Assembly: GCF_900089605.1 (NCBI RefSeq)
Contig: NZ_LT594324.1
Span: 1,178,001-1,242,000 of the forward strand
Length of the DNA: 64,000 nt
Direction of reading: 5' to 3'
Origin: Micromonospora narathiwatensis
GTDB taxonomy: Bacteria > Actinomycetota > Actinomycetes > Mycobacteriales > Micromonosporaceae
Each line of letters starts with the position of its first letter. Position 1 is the stretch's first letter. This document shows positions 45,624-54,506 of this stretch, one piece after another. The notes below the pieces were generated by a model, which was not told the origin of the DNA, ran no database searches, and saw only the letters and a list, made by a program, of their open reading frames with translations. Made by a program: the position numbers and the translations under genes.

Positions 45624-46633
45624 CGACCATGGACAAGATCACCTATCAGCCGGTGCGGGATGAGTTGGCGTACACCTTCGGCGGTCGGCTGCCGGTCGCG
45701 CACCTGCGCTCCGGCGACGTGCTGGAGGTCGACACGGAGGATTGCTTCGGCGGCCGGGTCCGAACGGCAGCGGATCTGCCGTCGCGGGTGTGCCGCATGC
45801 CGTACCTGAATCCGGTGTCGGGGCCGTTCTTCGTCGAGGACGCCGAGCCCGGTGACACCCTCGCTATCCACCTCGCCTCGATCGTCCCCGCGCGTGACTG
45901 GGGTGTGTCGTCGACGTTTCCGCACTTCGGCGCCCTCACATCAACCGCCCACACGGCGACGCTACAGCCGCCATTAGAGGAGCGGGTGTGGGTGTACGGC
46001 ATCGACCGGCAGGCCGGCACCGTGCGGTTCCAGGCCACCGAAACCCACCACGGCATCAACCTGCCCCTCGACCCGATGATCGGCACGATCGGGGTCGCCC
46101 CGGGCGGGTTCGAGGCCCGCTCGACGATCGTCCCGGACGTCCACGGCGGGAACCTCGACACCCCGCGACTGCGTGCCGGCACCACCCTGTACCTGGGGGT
46201 GAACGTGCACGGAGCGCTGTTCGCCGTCGGTGACGGCCACGCCCGCCAGGGCGAGGGGGAGGCCTGCGGTGTCGGAGTGGAGATCGCTACCACCACGATC
46301 CTCGCCGTCGAGGTGATCAAGGGCGTGTCGACGGTGTGGCCGCGTCTGGAGACCGACGTCACGGTCATGTCGATCGGTTGCGCTCGCCCTCTGGAGGACG
46401 CCTACCGGATCGCGCACCACAACATGGTCGGCTGGGTGGGGTCCCTGACGGGGATGGGGCTCCTGGACGCCTATCAGTTGGTGTCGCAGGTGGGGCGGGC
46501 ACCAATCGGCAACGTGTGCGACCCGAACTACACGGTCCTCGCTGCGGTCGACAAGGCCCTGCTCCCCGCGCCCGAACCGGCCTACCACGGCGCGCACACA
46601 CGGCTGCGGCAGCACACCGCCGGGCTGCGGTAG
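45620..46633 (+). CDS. Acetamidase/formamidase family protein
   Basis: The 337-aa protein matches the FmdA/AmdA family: GDVLEVDTEDCFGG, NPVSGPFFVEDAEPGDTLAIHL, ETHHGINLPLDPMIGTIGVAP and LYLGVNVHGALFAVGDGHARQGEGE. These amidases release ammonia from short amides such as formamide or acetamide. The GTG overlaps the permease stop (GTGA). Together they form an uptake and hydrolysis unit for amide nitrogen. Confidence 0.92.
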   Translation: MTTMDKITYQPVRDELAYTFGGRLPVAHLRSGDVLEVDTEDCFGGRVRTAADLPSRVCRMPYLNPVSGPFFVEDAEPGDTLAIHLASIVPARDWGVSSTFPHFGALTSTAHTATLQPPLEERVWVYGIDRQAGTVRFQATETHHGINLPLDPMIGTIGVAPGGFEARSTIVPDVHGGNLDTPRLRAGTTLYLGVNVHGALFAVGDGHARQGEGEACGVGVEIATTTILAVEVIKGVSTVWPRLETDVTVMSIGCARPLEDAYRIAHHNMVGWVGSLTGMGLLDAYQLVSQVGRAPIGNVCDPNYTVLAAVDKALLPAPEPAYHGAHTRLRQHTAGLR

Positions 46634-46645
46634 GGGAGGAGACTC

Positions 46646-47323
46646 GTGATGGCGCCACTTTCCCCGTTGCCGCTGCGCGACGAGTTGTTCCTGCTCGGCC
46701 ACAACGACGACACCGGCCAGCCCCACATCCACCACCAGGCCCTCGCCCTCGGCCTGGCCGGCGCGGTCCTGATCGACCTGGACCTGGCCGGACGCATCGA
46801 CCTCGGCGACGACACCTGCCCAGCCGACGAGCGGTGGCTGCGCCCCCACGTCGACCGGCCCGCCGGTGACCTGATCGCCGACACCGCGCTGACCTCGATC
46901 CGCTACGCCCGCACCCTGCCGTCGCTGAAAGGCTTCGTGCGCGGATTCTCGATCGACCTGTACGAGCGCACCCGGGCCGGTCTCGTCGCCGGCGGCATCC
47001 TGCGGCACGCCACCCGCCGCCGCCTCGCCGGACTCATGCGCGCCGACAGCTATCTGCCGGTGGACAGCAAATGGTCGGTGGTGGCCCGTGCCCGGCTGCG
47101 GTCTATCGCCACCGGCTACCAGCAGCCGGACAACCACACCGCCGCCCTCGCCGGACTCGTCGCCGTGCTCGGCCTCACCGAGTATCTCTACCTCGGCGAC
47201 GACACCACCACGCTCACCGCGCATCTGAAGGCGATCGCCGACCAGCACCTGCACCCGGTCCGCGACATCACCGCCGCCGTCGACGCCACCGTCGGTGACC
47301 TTGCTACCGCCACCTACCGATGA
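46646..47323 (+). CDS. GPP34 family protein
   Basis: The 225-aa protein begins LPLRDELFLLGHNDDTGQPHIHH, with LALGLAGAVLIDLDLAGRIDL, the opening of the Golgi phosphoprotein 3 (GPP34) fold. In actinobacteria these peripheral proteins are common and may bind phosphoinositide-like lipids. ATG 46649 or GTG 46646 follows GGGAGGAG. It comes 12 bp after the amidase gene and may share its promoter. Confidence 0.88.
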   Translation: MMAPLSPLPLRDELFLLGHNDDTGQPHIHHQALALGLAGAVLIDLDLAGRIDLGDDTCPADERWLRPHVDRPAGDLIADTALTSIRYARTLPSLKGFVRGFSIDLYERTRAGLVAGGILRHATRRRLAGLMRADSYLPVDSKWSVVARARLRSIATGYQQPDNHTAALAGLVAVLGLTEYLYLGDDTTTLTAHLKAIADQHLHPVRDITAAVDATVGDLATATYR

Positions 47324-47429
47324 GTGCCACACGACATCGCATCCTGCGGCCAGCCCACCACCCGCCTGATGTTCGGCAGGCGCGGTGACCCGCTTCCGCT
47401 ATCCGATAACGAGACGAGGGGCCGAACCG

Positions 47430-47779
47430 ATGGAGACTGCTGTGCGAATCCGGGCTGCCCGCTGGGCAGACAAGGACGACGTCGCCGCGCTGATTGCCGA
47501 AGCCCTGCACCCCAACCCACTCGCCGCATGGCTGGTGCCCGACGGGGAGCAACGCCGGCAGGTGCTTGCCGATGTCGTCGGGATCTGGGTGGAACATGCC
47601 CTGTTCTTCGGCGACGTTCACCTGACCGACGACCTGACCGCCGCCGTTGTCGGCTTCCACCGCTACCGGCCCATCCCACCACCGGTCAACTACCGTATCC
47701 GGCTCGCCGACACCGCCGGAGCGCACGCGGACCGGTTCGACCTGCTGGACAGCATGCTGTCCACGAGACAACCCACCGA
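47430..47779 (+). pseudogene. GNAT acetyltransferase, 3' end lost to intron insertion
   Basis: The frame opens with METAVRIRAARWADKDDVAALIAEALHPNPLAAW, the first motif of GNAT N-acetyltransferases, preceded by GAGGGG. It ends abruptly at a group II intron 3' end near 47780 (...MLSTRQPTEW). The acetyl-CoA-binding motif is missing and no continuation is found in the window, so the gene is inactive. Confidence 0.8.
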
Positions 47780-47839
47780 GTGGAGTAGGCCGACGGCGAG
47801 GTGCCCGTGGTTCGGGTCCTTTTCCGTCGGCCCCTCCCC

Positions 47840-47874
47840 GAACCGGACAGGCGAGATTTCCCCGCATCCGGCTC
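47840..47874 (-). ncRNA. Group II intron domain V (fragment copy)
   Basis: Read on the minus strand this is a 35-nt hairpin beginning GAGCCGGATG and ending TCCGGTTC, with the GGGGAAATC apical region. This is the conserved form of the catalytic domain V. It starts nine bases after the stop codon of the protein fragment and is followed by domain VI. Confidence 0.85.
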
Positions 47875-47882
47875 TCCAGTGG

Positions 47883-48404
47883 TCATTTTCGGGTGGTGGC
47901 TGTGGCCCGTCCCGCATGGATGTCCTGGTGGCATGTTTCGCAGACCACGAGGGTTTTGCGTCTACGTTTAGCCATCAGGTGTACCCACGAGGGCCGTTCC
48001 GGCCGTCCTGGCTTGTCGAGATCAGCGAGTTTGCGGATGTGGTGGACTTGCAGTCCGATCCGCCCTTCGCAGAGCTCGCACTGTCCGGCGAGGAGCCGGT
48101 GGATCAGCTCGTTGCGTCGAACGGTGGCCATGATCGGCTTGAGATCGGCGATGACGGCAGTGCGCTGTCGCTTGAGAGGTATCCCGCCGAAGCGGGCGAC
48201 CAGCGGCTTCCTGCCTCGGTCTCGCTGCACGGTGACCTGAAAGCAGGTCCGGGGTCCGTCGGGGGTGTCGATGCTGGCCTTGTACTTACGGGCCATCTTC
48301 CTGACGGAGGACTTGTGCTTCGCGGCCAGGGTCTTGAGCATCGATGCCTCCAAGACCCAGCGCAGCCGGCCCAGGCGGAACACGTCCTGGGCGAGGAGGT
48401 AGTA
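47883..48404 (-). pseudogene. Group II intron maturase/HNH C-terminal fragment
   Basis: The frame begins inside the ISAs1 end and encodes a maturase X-domain tail (LGRLRWVLEASMLKTLAAKHKSSVRKMARKYKAS) followed by an HNH-like zinc module (CELCEGRIGLQVHHI...CETCHQDIHAGR). The reverse transcriptase core is gone. It is related to, but clearly different from, the complete intron protein at 60835-62643. Confidence 0.85.
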
Positions 48405-49769
48405 CAGGGCTACTGCAAGATCGAGATATGACCGGTCTGCCGGCTTCGGGGTAGTCACGCCGGTTGCGGCTGTTACATGAGGTAGAGCGCGGTCTTCGGC
48501 TGATCATTCAGGTGTCTAGGCCAAATGATCGAACTCGAGGACCGCGCTCGTGGAGCCATCATCGTTGATCGGCGGGCTGTCCGCACGCCTGCACCGCGTG
48601 TCGGATGATCCGCATCGTCATGCCGCCGGCCTGTTGCAGGCTCTGGCCCGGGTACCCGACCCGCGTGACCCACGTGGCCGGGTCCATTCGTTGCCCAGCC
48701 TGCTCACGGTCGCGGTGAGCGCGGTGGCTGCCGGGCAACGTTCGGTGTCGGCCATCGGTGAGTGGGCGGCCGACCTGCCGGTATCGACACTGGACCGGTT
48801 GCAGGTCGCTCGGGATCGGTTCACCAACGCCTATCTGGTGCCGAACGCGTCCACGATCGGGCGGGTCCTGGCGCGTGTCGACGCCGATGCTCTGGACACG
48901 GCGATCGGCCGGTGGCTGATCAACCGGACAGCCGTCACGCCGGCAGTGGGCCGTCGGGCCATCGCTGTGGACGGCAAGACGTTACGCGGCAGCGGCCGCC
49001 CCGGCGGTCAGGTCCACCTGCTCGCCGCGTTGGACCAGCACACCGGCGCGGTGCTCGCCCAGACCGGCGTCGACGGCAAGACCAACGAAATCACCCGGTT
49101 CCAGCCGCTGCTGGACGACCTCGACCTGACCGGTGCCGTCATCACCGCGGATGCCCTGCACACCCAACGTGAGCACGCCCGCTGGCTGACCGAGACCAAA
49201 CACGCCGCGTACCTGTTCACCGCGAAGAAGAACCAGCCGCGACTGTACCGGCAGCTCAAGGCCTTGCCCTGGGCCAAAATCCCGGTCCTGGACGAAACCA
49301 GCAGCCACGGTCACGGCCGCCGCGACATCCGAGCGCTGCAAGCAGTCACCTGCCTCGGTCCCCTCGCGATCGACTTCCCGCACGCCAGCCAGGCCCTACG
49401 AATTCGCCGGCGCCGGTACAACCAGGCCACAGGACGGTGGTCCACCGTCACCGTCTACGCCATCACCAGCCTCGGCGCAGCCGAGGCCCGGCCTGCCGAC
49501 CTGGCCGACTGGCTACGAGGACACTGGCTGATCGAGGCCCTGCACTACCTGCGTGACGTCACCTTCGGCGAGGACGCCAGCCAGGTCCGCACCGGCAACG
49601 CCCCACAAGCTATGGCCGCCCTCCGCAACACCGTGATCAGCCTGCTCCGGATGGCCGGCGTCACCAACGTCGCCAAAGCCCTACGCCACAACAGCCGAAA
49701 CCCGGACCGGCCACTACAACTCCTCGGAATCACCTGAACCGCTCAAATCCCTACCTTGCAGAAGCCCTG
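48405..49769 (+). mobile_element. ISAs1-family insertion sequence, copy 2 (1365 bp)
   Basis: It has the same length and ends (CAGGGCTACTGCAAGA at 48405, complementary CAGGGCTTCTGCAAGG at 49769) as copy 1, in opposite orientation. The flanking bases (ggaggtagta left, gactgggggc right) do not match, so no target duplication exists. Its right side no longer belongs to the intron, so a deletion or recombination took place at this copy. Confidence 0.93.
48550..49737 (+). CDS. ISAs1 family transposase (copy 2)
   Basis: This 395-aa protein appears identical over its full length to the transposase at 5016-6203, with all DDE motifs. The lack of divergence implies recent duplication within this genome. 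Confidence 0.95.
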   Translation: MEPSSLIGGLSARLHRVSDDPHRHAAGLLQALARVPDPRDPRGRVHSLPSLLTVAVSAVAAGQRSVSAIGEWAADLPVSTLDRLQVARDRFTNAYLVPNASTIGRVLARVDADALDTAIGRWLINRTAVTPAVGRRAIAVDGKTLRGSGRPGGQVHLLAALDQHTGAVLAQTGVDGKTNEITRFQPLLDDLDLTGAVITADALHTQREHARWLTETKHAAYLFTAKKNQPRLYRQLKALPWAKIPVLDETSSHGHGRRDIRALQAVTCLGPLAIDFPHASQALRIRRRRYNQATGRWSTVTVYAITSLGAAEARPADLADWLRGHWLIEALHYLRDVTFGEDASQVRTGNAPQAMAALRNTVISLLRMAGVTNVAKALRHNSRNPDRPLQLLGIT

Positions 49770-49826
49770 GACTGGGGGCGGGGCGGGATTCGCCATCGGC
49801 GTCGACAAGGGCCGATTCTCCACTCA

Positions 49827-51380
49827 TCATTGGCGCAGTGACCGGAGTGCTACCAGCAGCCGGGCGGCCAGCTCGGCCGACACTTCGCCGGGATACCGCC
49901 GGAGGTCGCGAGTGGAGATGGACTCGTCGGCGGCTAAGCGCACATTTGGCGGGCTGCTGAGTCCCATCGTCGCGTTTTGCCGGGGTAGGTCGCGGACCCG
50001 CCCCACCGTGAGCATCATCGCCGGCTCGGCACCGACCGCTGGCGCATACTGACCTACGTCCGGCACATTCAAGGCCATCAGGGTCGCCAGCATGCCGGTC
50101 AGCCGCTCAACGAGGTCGTCGTCATCGAGCACAGCCCCCAAGGAGTCATGGGGCAGGGGACGCCACGCGGAGCGCTGCCCGAGCCGGTCCACGACAAGGC
50201 CGGCTGGCCCGTCGGCGTACCGGACCGCGGTGGCCCAGGCGGCCCGGTCGTCGGAGTCGATCCGCAGCTCCTGGCCGGCGGTGAAGAGGCCCGAACGGCG
50301 GCCGGCGGCGGCTAACTCAACGCCGAGGGCGGTGATCCGGCGGACGGGCACACGGGCAGCGTCGCCGATCGGCATGAGATGCAGCTCTAGGGCGCTGCGC
50401 TCGATCGCACCACTGTGGCCGCTGCGGTCGGTGCGCCATACGATGTCGACCGTCTGCGGCAGGGGACGCCAGGCGGGACCGTCCGTCGGCTGCTCAGCCA
50501 CCGCAGCAGTGGGCAGGCCCGGGTGGAGGTAGACGTTTCCGTCCATGGCGCCGGCTGCCAGCCCGCCGTAGGAGACGATGTTCTGCTGCTTAGGCGCTGG
50601 CGAGGGTGCGCCGGTCGACGTCGATCCGGCCGGTACCCGATCGGCGAGTGCAGCGGCGAATGCGGCGGCGCCGACCATGGCGTTCGCTTGGTGGCCGCCG
50701 GCGTCGGTGACGTACTTGTTGCCGTCCGCCCGGTCACTGATGCCGCGGATAGTGAGCGTCGGCAACGAGCGGTTCATCTGGCCAGCCCGCGCGGCGCCCG
50801 CACTCTCCATCTCGATGGCGGCCGAGTCGGCGTAGTGGCGGTCCAGCTGCTCACGGAGAGGATGCGTTGCCGAGTTGAGTACCACCTCACCGGCGGCGAT
50901 AGGGCGGAAGTACAACTTGGGATCCGCTGCAGCGGGCAGGCTGGTCCGCCACATGCCGGTTCGGTCCAGTTGGTGGGCGATCTGCTCAAGCGCGTGCGGG
51001 GGGAACCATGCCTCGGGAGTGGCGTGGAAGCCTTGGTTGTCGGCGCGTCCGCCGTGGTAGGCGTACACCTTGCGGCCGAAGATGACATCGCCTAGCGCGA
51101 GATCGTCGTGTAGTGCCCCGGCGATGCCGACGAAGAACAGCGCCTGCGGATGGAACGTCGCGATCGCCCGCTCGGCCACCACCGCGGCGTTGGTGTTGCC
51201 GGCGCCGGTGAGGCCGACAGCTACCCGGCAGGACGATTGCCGTAGCCGGCCAACCTCGAACAAGGTGCCGGCCGGGTGCGGTGCCTCGGTGACGTCGGTC
51301 AGGTGCGCGACGACCGCCTTGTACTCCACGTCGAGGGCCGTCAGGATAACGACCCGCACCTCCGCGTCCGGCAAGCTCAT
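49827..51380 (-). CDS. Nucleoside phosphorylase-family (PNP/MTA-SAH nucleosidase-like) protein with extra C-terminal domain
   Basis: The first 245 residues of the 517-aa protein follow the PNP_UDP/MTAN fold: VVILTALDVEYKAVVAHL, LFFVGIAGALHDDLALGDVIFG, AIEMESAG with the catalytic Glu pair (near residue 190) and TIRGISDRAD with the catalytic Asp. A linker with QNIVSYGGLAAGAMDGNVYLHPG leads to a 230-residue domain of unknown type. Such nucleosidases occur as effectors that deplete nucleotides in STAND-type conflict systems. It lies downstream of the NTPase and macro genes on the same strand. Confidence 0.75.
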   Translation of the reverse strand: MSLPDAEVRVVILTALDVEYKAVVAHLTDVTEAPHPAGTLFEVGRLRQSSCRVAVGLTGAGNTNAAVVAERAIATFHPQALFFVGIAGALHDDLALGDVIFGRKVYAYHGGRADNQGFHATPEAWFPPHALEQIAHQLDRTGMWRTSLPAAADPKLYFRPIAAGEVVLNSATHPLREQLDRHYADSAAIEMESAGAARAGQMNRSLPTLTIRGISDRADGNKYVTDAGGHQANAMVGAAAFAAALADRVPAGSTSTGAPSPAPKQQNIVSYGGLAAGAMDGNVYLHPGLPTAAVAEQPTDGPAWRPLPQTVDIVWRTDRSGHSGAIERSALELHLMPIGDAARVPVRRITALGVELAAAGRRSGLFTAGQELRIDSDDRAAWATAVRYADGPAGLVVDRLGQRSAWRPLPHDSLGAVLDDDDLVERLTGMLATLMALNVPDVGQYAPAVGAEPAMMLTVGRVRDLPRQNATMGLSSPPNVRLAADESISTRDLRRYPGEVSAELAARLLVALRSLRQ

Positions 51381-51479
51381 GTATGAACGCTCCGATCGTA
51401 CGAGTAGATGGCGGGATCAAGCGTACGGCGGCGGGATGGCACCAACCCCGTGAGGCGAGTGGGATGACGTGTGCTGGAT

Positions 51480-51720
51480 CAAGGAGTAGGCGCCGAGAAC
51501 GGGCTCGCCCGCGGAGTCATCGGGGCTGAGTTGCACCTCTTCGGCGGGAGCGTACCGGTATGTTGCTCTCCGCTTGGCGGCGAGCGCAGATGTCGTGGGA
51601 CGAGTAGCTCCGCGAGTCGCCCAGCCTTCTATGAACGCCCGGCGCGGGGCCTGCCGTTCACCGGCCGGGCGCTGAGGTTGACGACTGGCAAGGCTGGTGC
51701 GACAGTGCCGATCCCCGTGG
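51480..51720 (+). pseudogene. Decayed copy of the STAND NTPase N-terminus
   Basis: On the plus strand ARGVIGAELHLFGGSVPV matches the NTPase N-terminus AAYGVIGADLHIFGDGTPV. Further on, RPARGLPFTGRAL matches RHEVVPFCGRAA. The stretch lies between the nucleosidase and the NTPase but in the opposite orientation, is interrupted by frame changes, and ends without the P-loop. It is a remnant of a related gene. Confidence 0.6.
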
Positions 51721-51863
51721 CGGCGCGCTGCTGCAGGGTCCTGGCGGACAGTGCAACCGGACTCCCGGCGGGGCGGCCGCGCCTGCAGCAGCCGCAATGT
51801 TAGCTAGTGGTAAGGGCGGACCTCACTCGCGTGGAAGCGAAGAAACGATCGGGCTGTGCCGTT

Positions 51864-54506
51864 CTACGTCTGGTCGAGCCGGTGCCGGACCTTGCGGGCT
51901 TCCGCGAGGTCCCGTTCGGTGGTCGCGGTGGCCGGCAGGCCGGCCAGGATGTCGATCGCCTCGTCTGCCAGGTCCTGAGCCTCGGCCACGACACCGGAGC
52001 CCGCGGCGGCGATCAGAGATTGGGCCAGCTCCTGGGCGTGAGCGGCTGGATTGGCGACTGCCAGGCGTCGGCGGATACGGACCGATTCTTCGTATGCGTG
52101 CTGGGCCTCGTCACCTCGTCCCGCATCGGCCAGCCGGTTGCCGAGGTTCAGTAACACCCGGGCGATGTGCCGGTCCTGGCCGAGGCGGCGGTAGATCGCC
52201 GCGGATTCCTCGGTCGACGCCAGCGCTTCGGTGTGGCGGCCCAGCCGGGCGAGCACGTTGCCGTGGTTGTTCAGCACCCCGGCGAGGCTCGGCAGAAACG
52301 CGGTCTCATTGCGCTGCACAAGCCTGCGCCGCAGCGAGACCGCTTCCTCGAGGGCGGCGCAGGCGTCCGCCACGCGGTCGACTTCGGCGAGCCGGCTGCC
52401 GAGGTTGTTCAAGGCGGTCGCCAAATCGGGCAGGTGCCGTGCCGGGTCGACCGCCGCCAGGTCCCGATAGATCACTGCGGCTTCCTCGACGGCGGCCAGC
52501 GCGCCGTCGAGGTCGCCGAGATGCACCCGCAGCAGACCAAGGTTGGTCAATGACGAGGCGACGTCCGGAAGCAGCCGCCGATCGCCTTCGGCCAGCTCCC
52601 GCCGGATGCCAAGAGACTCGCTGGCAGGCCCCGTGGCGGCCTCGTGCTCACCCAGTTCGCTGAGCAGCAAACCGTATGTGTTCAGCGCGAGCGCCAGCTT
52701 CGCCCGCTGACCCGGGTCGGCCTCGGCGAAGCGGCGCCGTAGCGCCACTGCCTCCTCGGCGGCCTCGCGGGCAAGGTGCTGGCGCCCGAGCTCGGACTGC
52801 GTCACACAGATGTTGTTCAAAGCGGCGGCGAGCAACGGCAGCCACCTGTCGGCGTCCCCGGCCTCGGCGGCCCGCCGATATTCGCCAGCTGCCGCCATGG
52901 TCGCCTCGAGCGCCTCCAGGTGCCGGCCGGCGTTTGCCAAGCGCCATCCGTGCAGTCCGTGGTATTGGCCCCGGCGGCCGGGATCGTCGGTGGCGGCCAG
53001 CCGGTGGACCGTCAACCTGGTGTTCACCGCCGCCGCGCCGATATCGAAGTCAACATGCCGTTCGGCGGGCAAAAACTGCTCGGCTGCCCTCAACGCGTTC
53101 ATATCGACGTCCGGAAGCTCGCTGACTGCGGTCATGGCCGCGCTACCCGCAGTGACCAGCAACCGGGGATTGCGGCGCAAGTTCGGGTAGAGATGTCCCA
53201 CACCGACGTGCGGCCAGCGTTCAGCGGCGGCCGCCATGAACGTGACCGCTCGGGCCGGACTCAACCCGGGTACGGAACCGAGCGCGTTGAGGATCTCCCC
53301 GGTGAAGTCAGCGCTCCACGAGGCTGCGGGGTAGTCCGAGGTATGGCCGGGCAGGGTGAGGGCGATGAAGTCCTCGGCGAGCCGGTCTGGATACAGCGGT
53401 TCGAGGAAGGTCTGAGCGTCTGGTGCCGGGTAGCAGACGGCGTGGTCGGCGAGCAGGCCGTCGGCGCCGGCGGACAGCTTGAGCCGGGTAACGAGATCCT
53501 TACCGACCTCCGGTGGCACGGCGCCGCTGAGCGCGGCGAGAAAGACCATACGGCGCATCGTTTCCGGTGCCGTGCCGATCGTCGGCGTACCGCGCTTGTG
53601 CTCGTGGAGTTGGTGCCAGTTGAGCTGCTCGCGGTCGATGAGGTAGACGGTCATCCCGGCTAGGTCGGTGGGCGCGGTTCGCCCGCTGACCGCCGCGTCC
53701 ACCGCGACCAGCGCTGCCATGTGCACTGCGAGGGTAAGTCCCATCTTCGGGCCGGTGAGCGGTCCTGGGGGCGTGATGGTTTCGGCGTCGGTGACCTCGT
53801 AGCGGGCGGCGAAGCTGTCGCGGGCCGTCTCGAAGATGAACGTCCGGCCGCTCGGCTCGTCCGGCAGGGGAGACAGCGCGGTGCTGGCGTGGTCTGCCAT
53901 GTGGTTGGCCAGGGTTGCCCGAATCGCCGGCCACTGCTCGGCGCTGCGCGCGATCAGCAGGATCCGGGCGGGCACGTCCCGCCGGTGCAGCAGGGAGTTG
54001 CTGAACAGCCAGGTGAGGTGGCTCAGCGGCCAGCGGTCGGCGTAGTCGACCACGAGCAGCACGCCGGCGTGCTGGGCCGGGTCGAGGTCCTCGCGGCTGG
54101 GAGCGGGCAGGACCGTGCCCAAGCCGTGCAGGGCCTGCACCACCAGCCAACCGTCCGTCCGGGCCTCCTCGGCGAAGCGAGCCGCGAGTCGGGTCTTGCC
54201 CTGTCCGCCCGGGCCGTACAGCCAATGGGCGGACAACCGGGTGGGGGAGCGGCGCCACCGGTGCAGCGTCTCCCGCTCAGCGGCGCGTCCGCAGAACGGC
54301 ACCACCTCGTGCCGGGCGTTCAGCATCCGGCTCGGTGACTGCCGTAGCCAGGCCGGGTCGGCCACCGCGGTTTCCGAGGGCCAGCGCTGCAGCAGGTAGA
54401 CCGGGGTGCCGTCACCGAAGATGTGCAGGTCGGCGCCGATCACGCCGTACGCCGCTCCAGCGACCGCCGCGATGCTCTGCCGGGGTACGGGCTGCTGCTC
54501 AGTCAT
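51864..54506 (-). CDS. STAND-like NTPase with C-terminal TPRs
   Basis: The 880-aa protein has an N-terminal conserved segment (YGVIGADLHIFGDGTPVYLL, residues 20-39). An NTPase domain follows with Walker A YGPGGQGKTRLA (97-108) and Walker B VLLVVDYAD (149-157), then a helical regulatory region. From about residue 560 onward there are TPR repeats (LNNICVTQSELGRQHLAREAAEEAVALRRR, LTNLGLLRVHLGDLDGALAAVEEAAVIYRDL and similar). This is the STAND sensor/switch layout. It overlaps the macro gene by 4 bp (ATGA) and precedes the nucleosidase gene. Confidence 0.82.
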   Translation of the reverse strand: MTEQQPVPRQSIAAVAGAAYGVIGADLHIFGDGTPVYLLQRWPSETAVADPAWLRQSPSRMLNARHEVVPFCGRAAERETLHRWRRSPTRLSAHWLYGPGGQGKTRLAARFAEEARTDGWLVVQALHGLGTVLPAPSREDLDPAQHAGVLLVVDYADRWPLSHLTWLFSNSLLHRRDVPARILLIARSAEQWPAIRATLANHMADHASTALSPLPDEPSGRTFIFETARDSFAARYEVTDAETITPPGPLTGPKMGLTLAVHMAALVAVDAAVSGRTAPTDLAGMTVYLIDREQLNWHQLHEHKRGTPTIGTAPETMRRMVFLAALSGAVPPEVGKDLVTRLKLSAGADGLLADHAVCYPAPDAQTFLEPLYPDRLAEDFIALTLPGHTSDYPAASWSADFTGEILNALGSVPGLSPARAVTFMAAAAERWPHVGVGHLYPNLRRNPRLLVTAGSAAMTAVSELPDVDMNALRAAEQFLPAERHVDFDIGAAAVNTRLTVHRLAATDDPGRRGQYHGLHGWRLANAGRHLEALEATMAAAGEYRRAAEAGDADRWLPLLAAALNNICVTQSELGRQHLAREAAEEAVALRRRFAEADPGQRAKLALALNTYGLLLSELGEHEAATGPASESLGIRRELAEGDRRLLPDVASSLTNLGLLRVHLGDLDGALAAVEEAAVIYRDLAAVDPARHLPDLATALNNLGSRLAEVDRVADACAALEEAVSLRRRLVQRNETAFLPSLAGVLNNHGNVLARLGRHTEALASTEESAAIYRRLGQDRHIARVLLNLGNRLADAGRGDEAQHAYEESVRIRRRLAVANPAAHAQELAQSLIAAAGSGVVAEAQDLADEAIDILAGLPATATTERDLAEARKVRHRLDQT

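Larger units (their letters stand above)
47780..48404 (-). mobile_element. Group II intron fragment (3' part)
   Basis: On the minus strand the sequence runs from the maturase/HNH end of an intron-encoded protein through domain V and a domain VI stem (GGGCCGACGG with CCGTCGGCC and a bulged A) to an intron end near 47780. The 5' two-thirds, including domains I-IV and the RT core, are absent, and the edge at 48405 is exactly the ISAs1 terminus. The element is dead and antisense to the GNAT gene. Confidence 0.85.
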
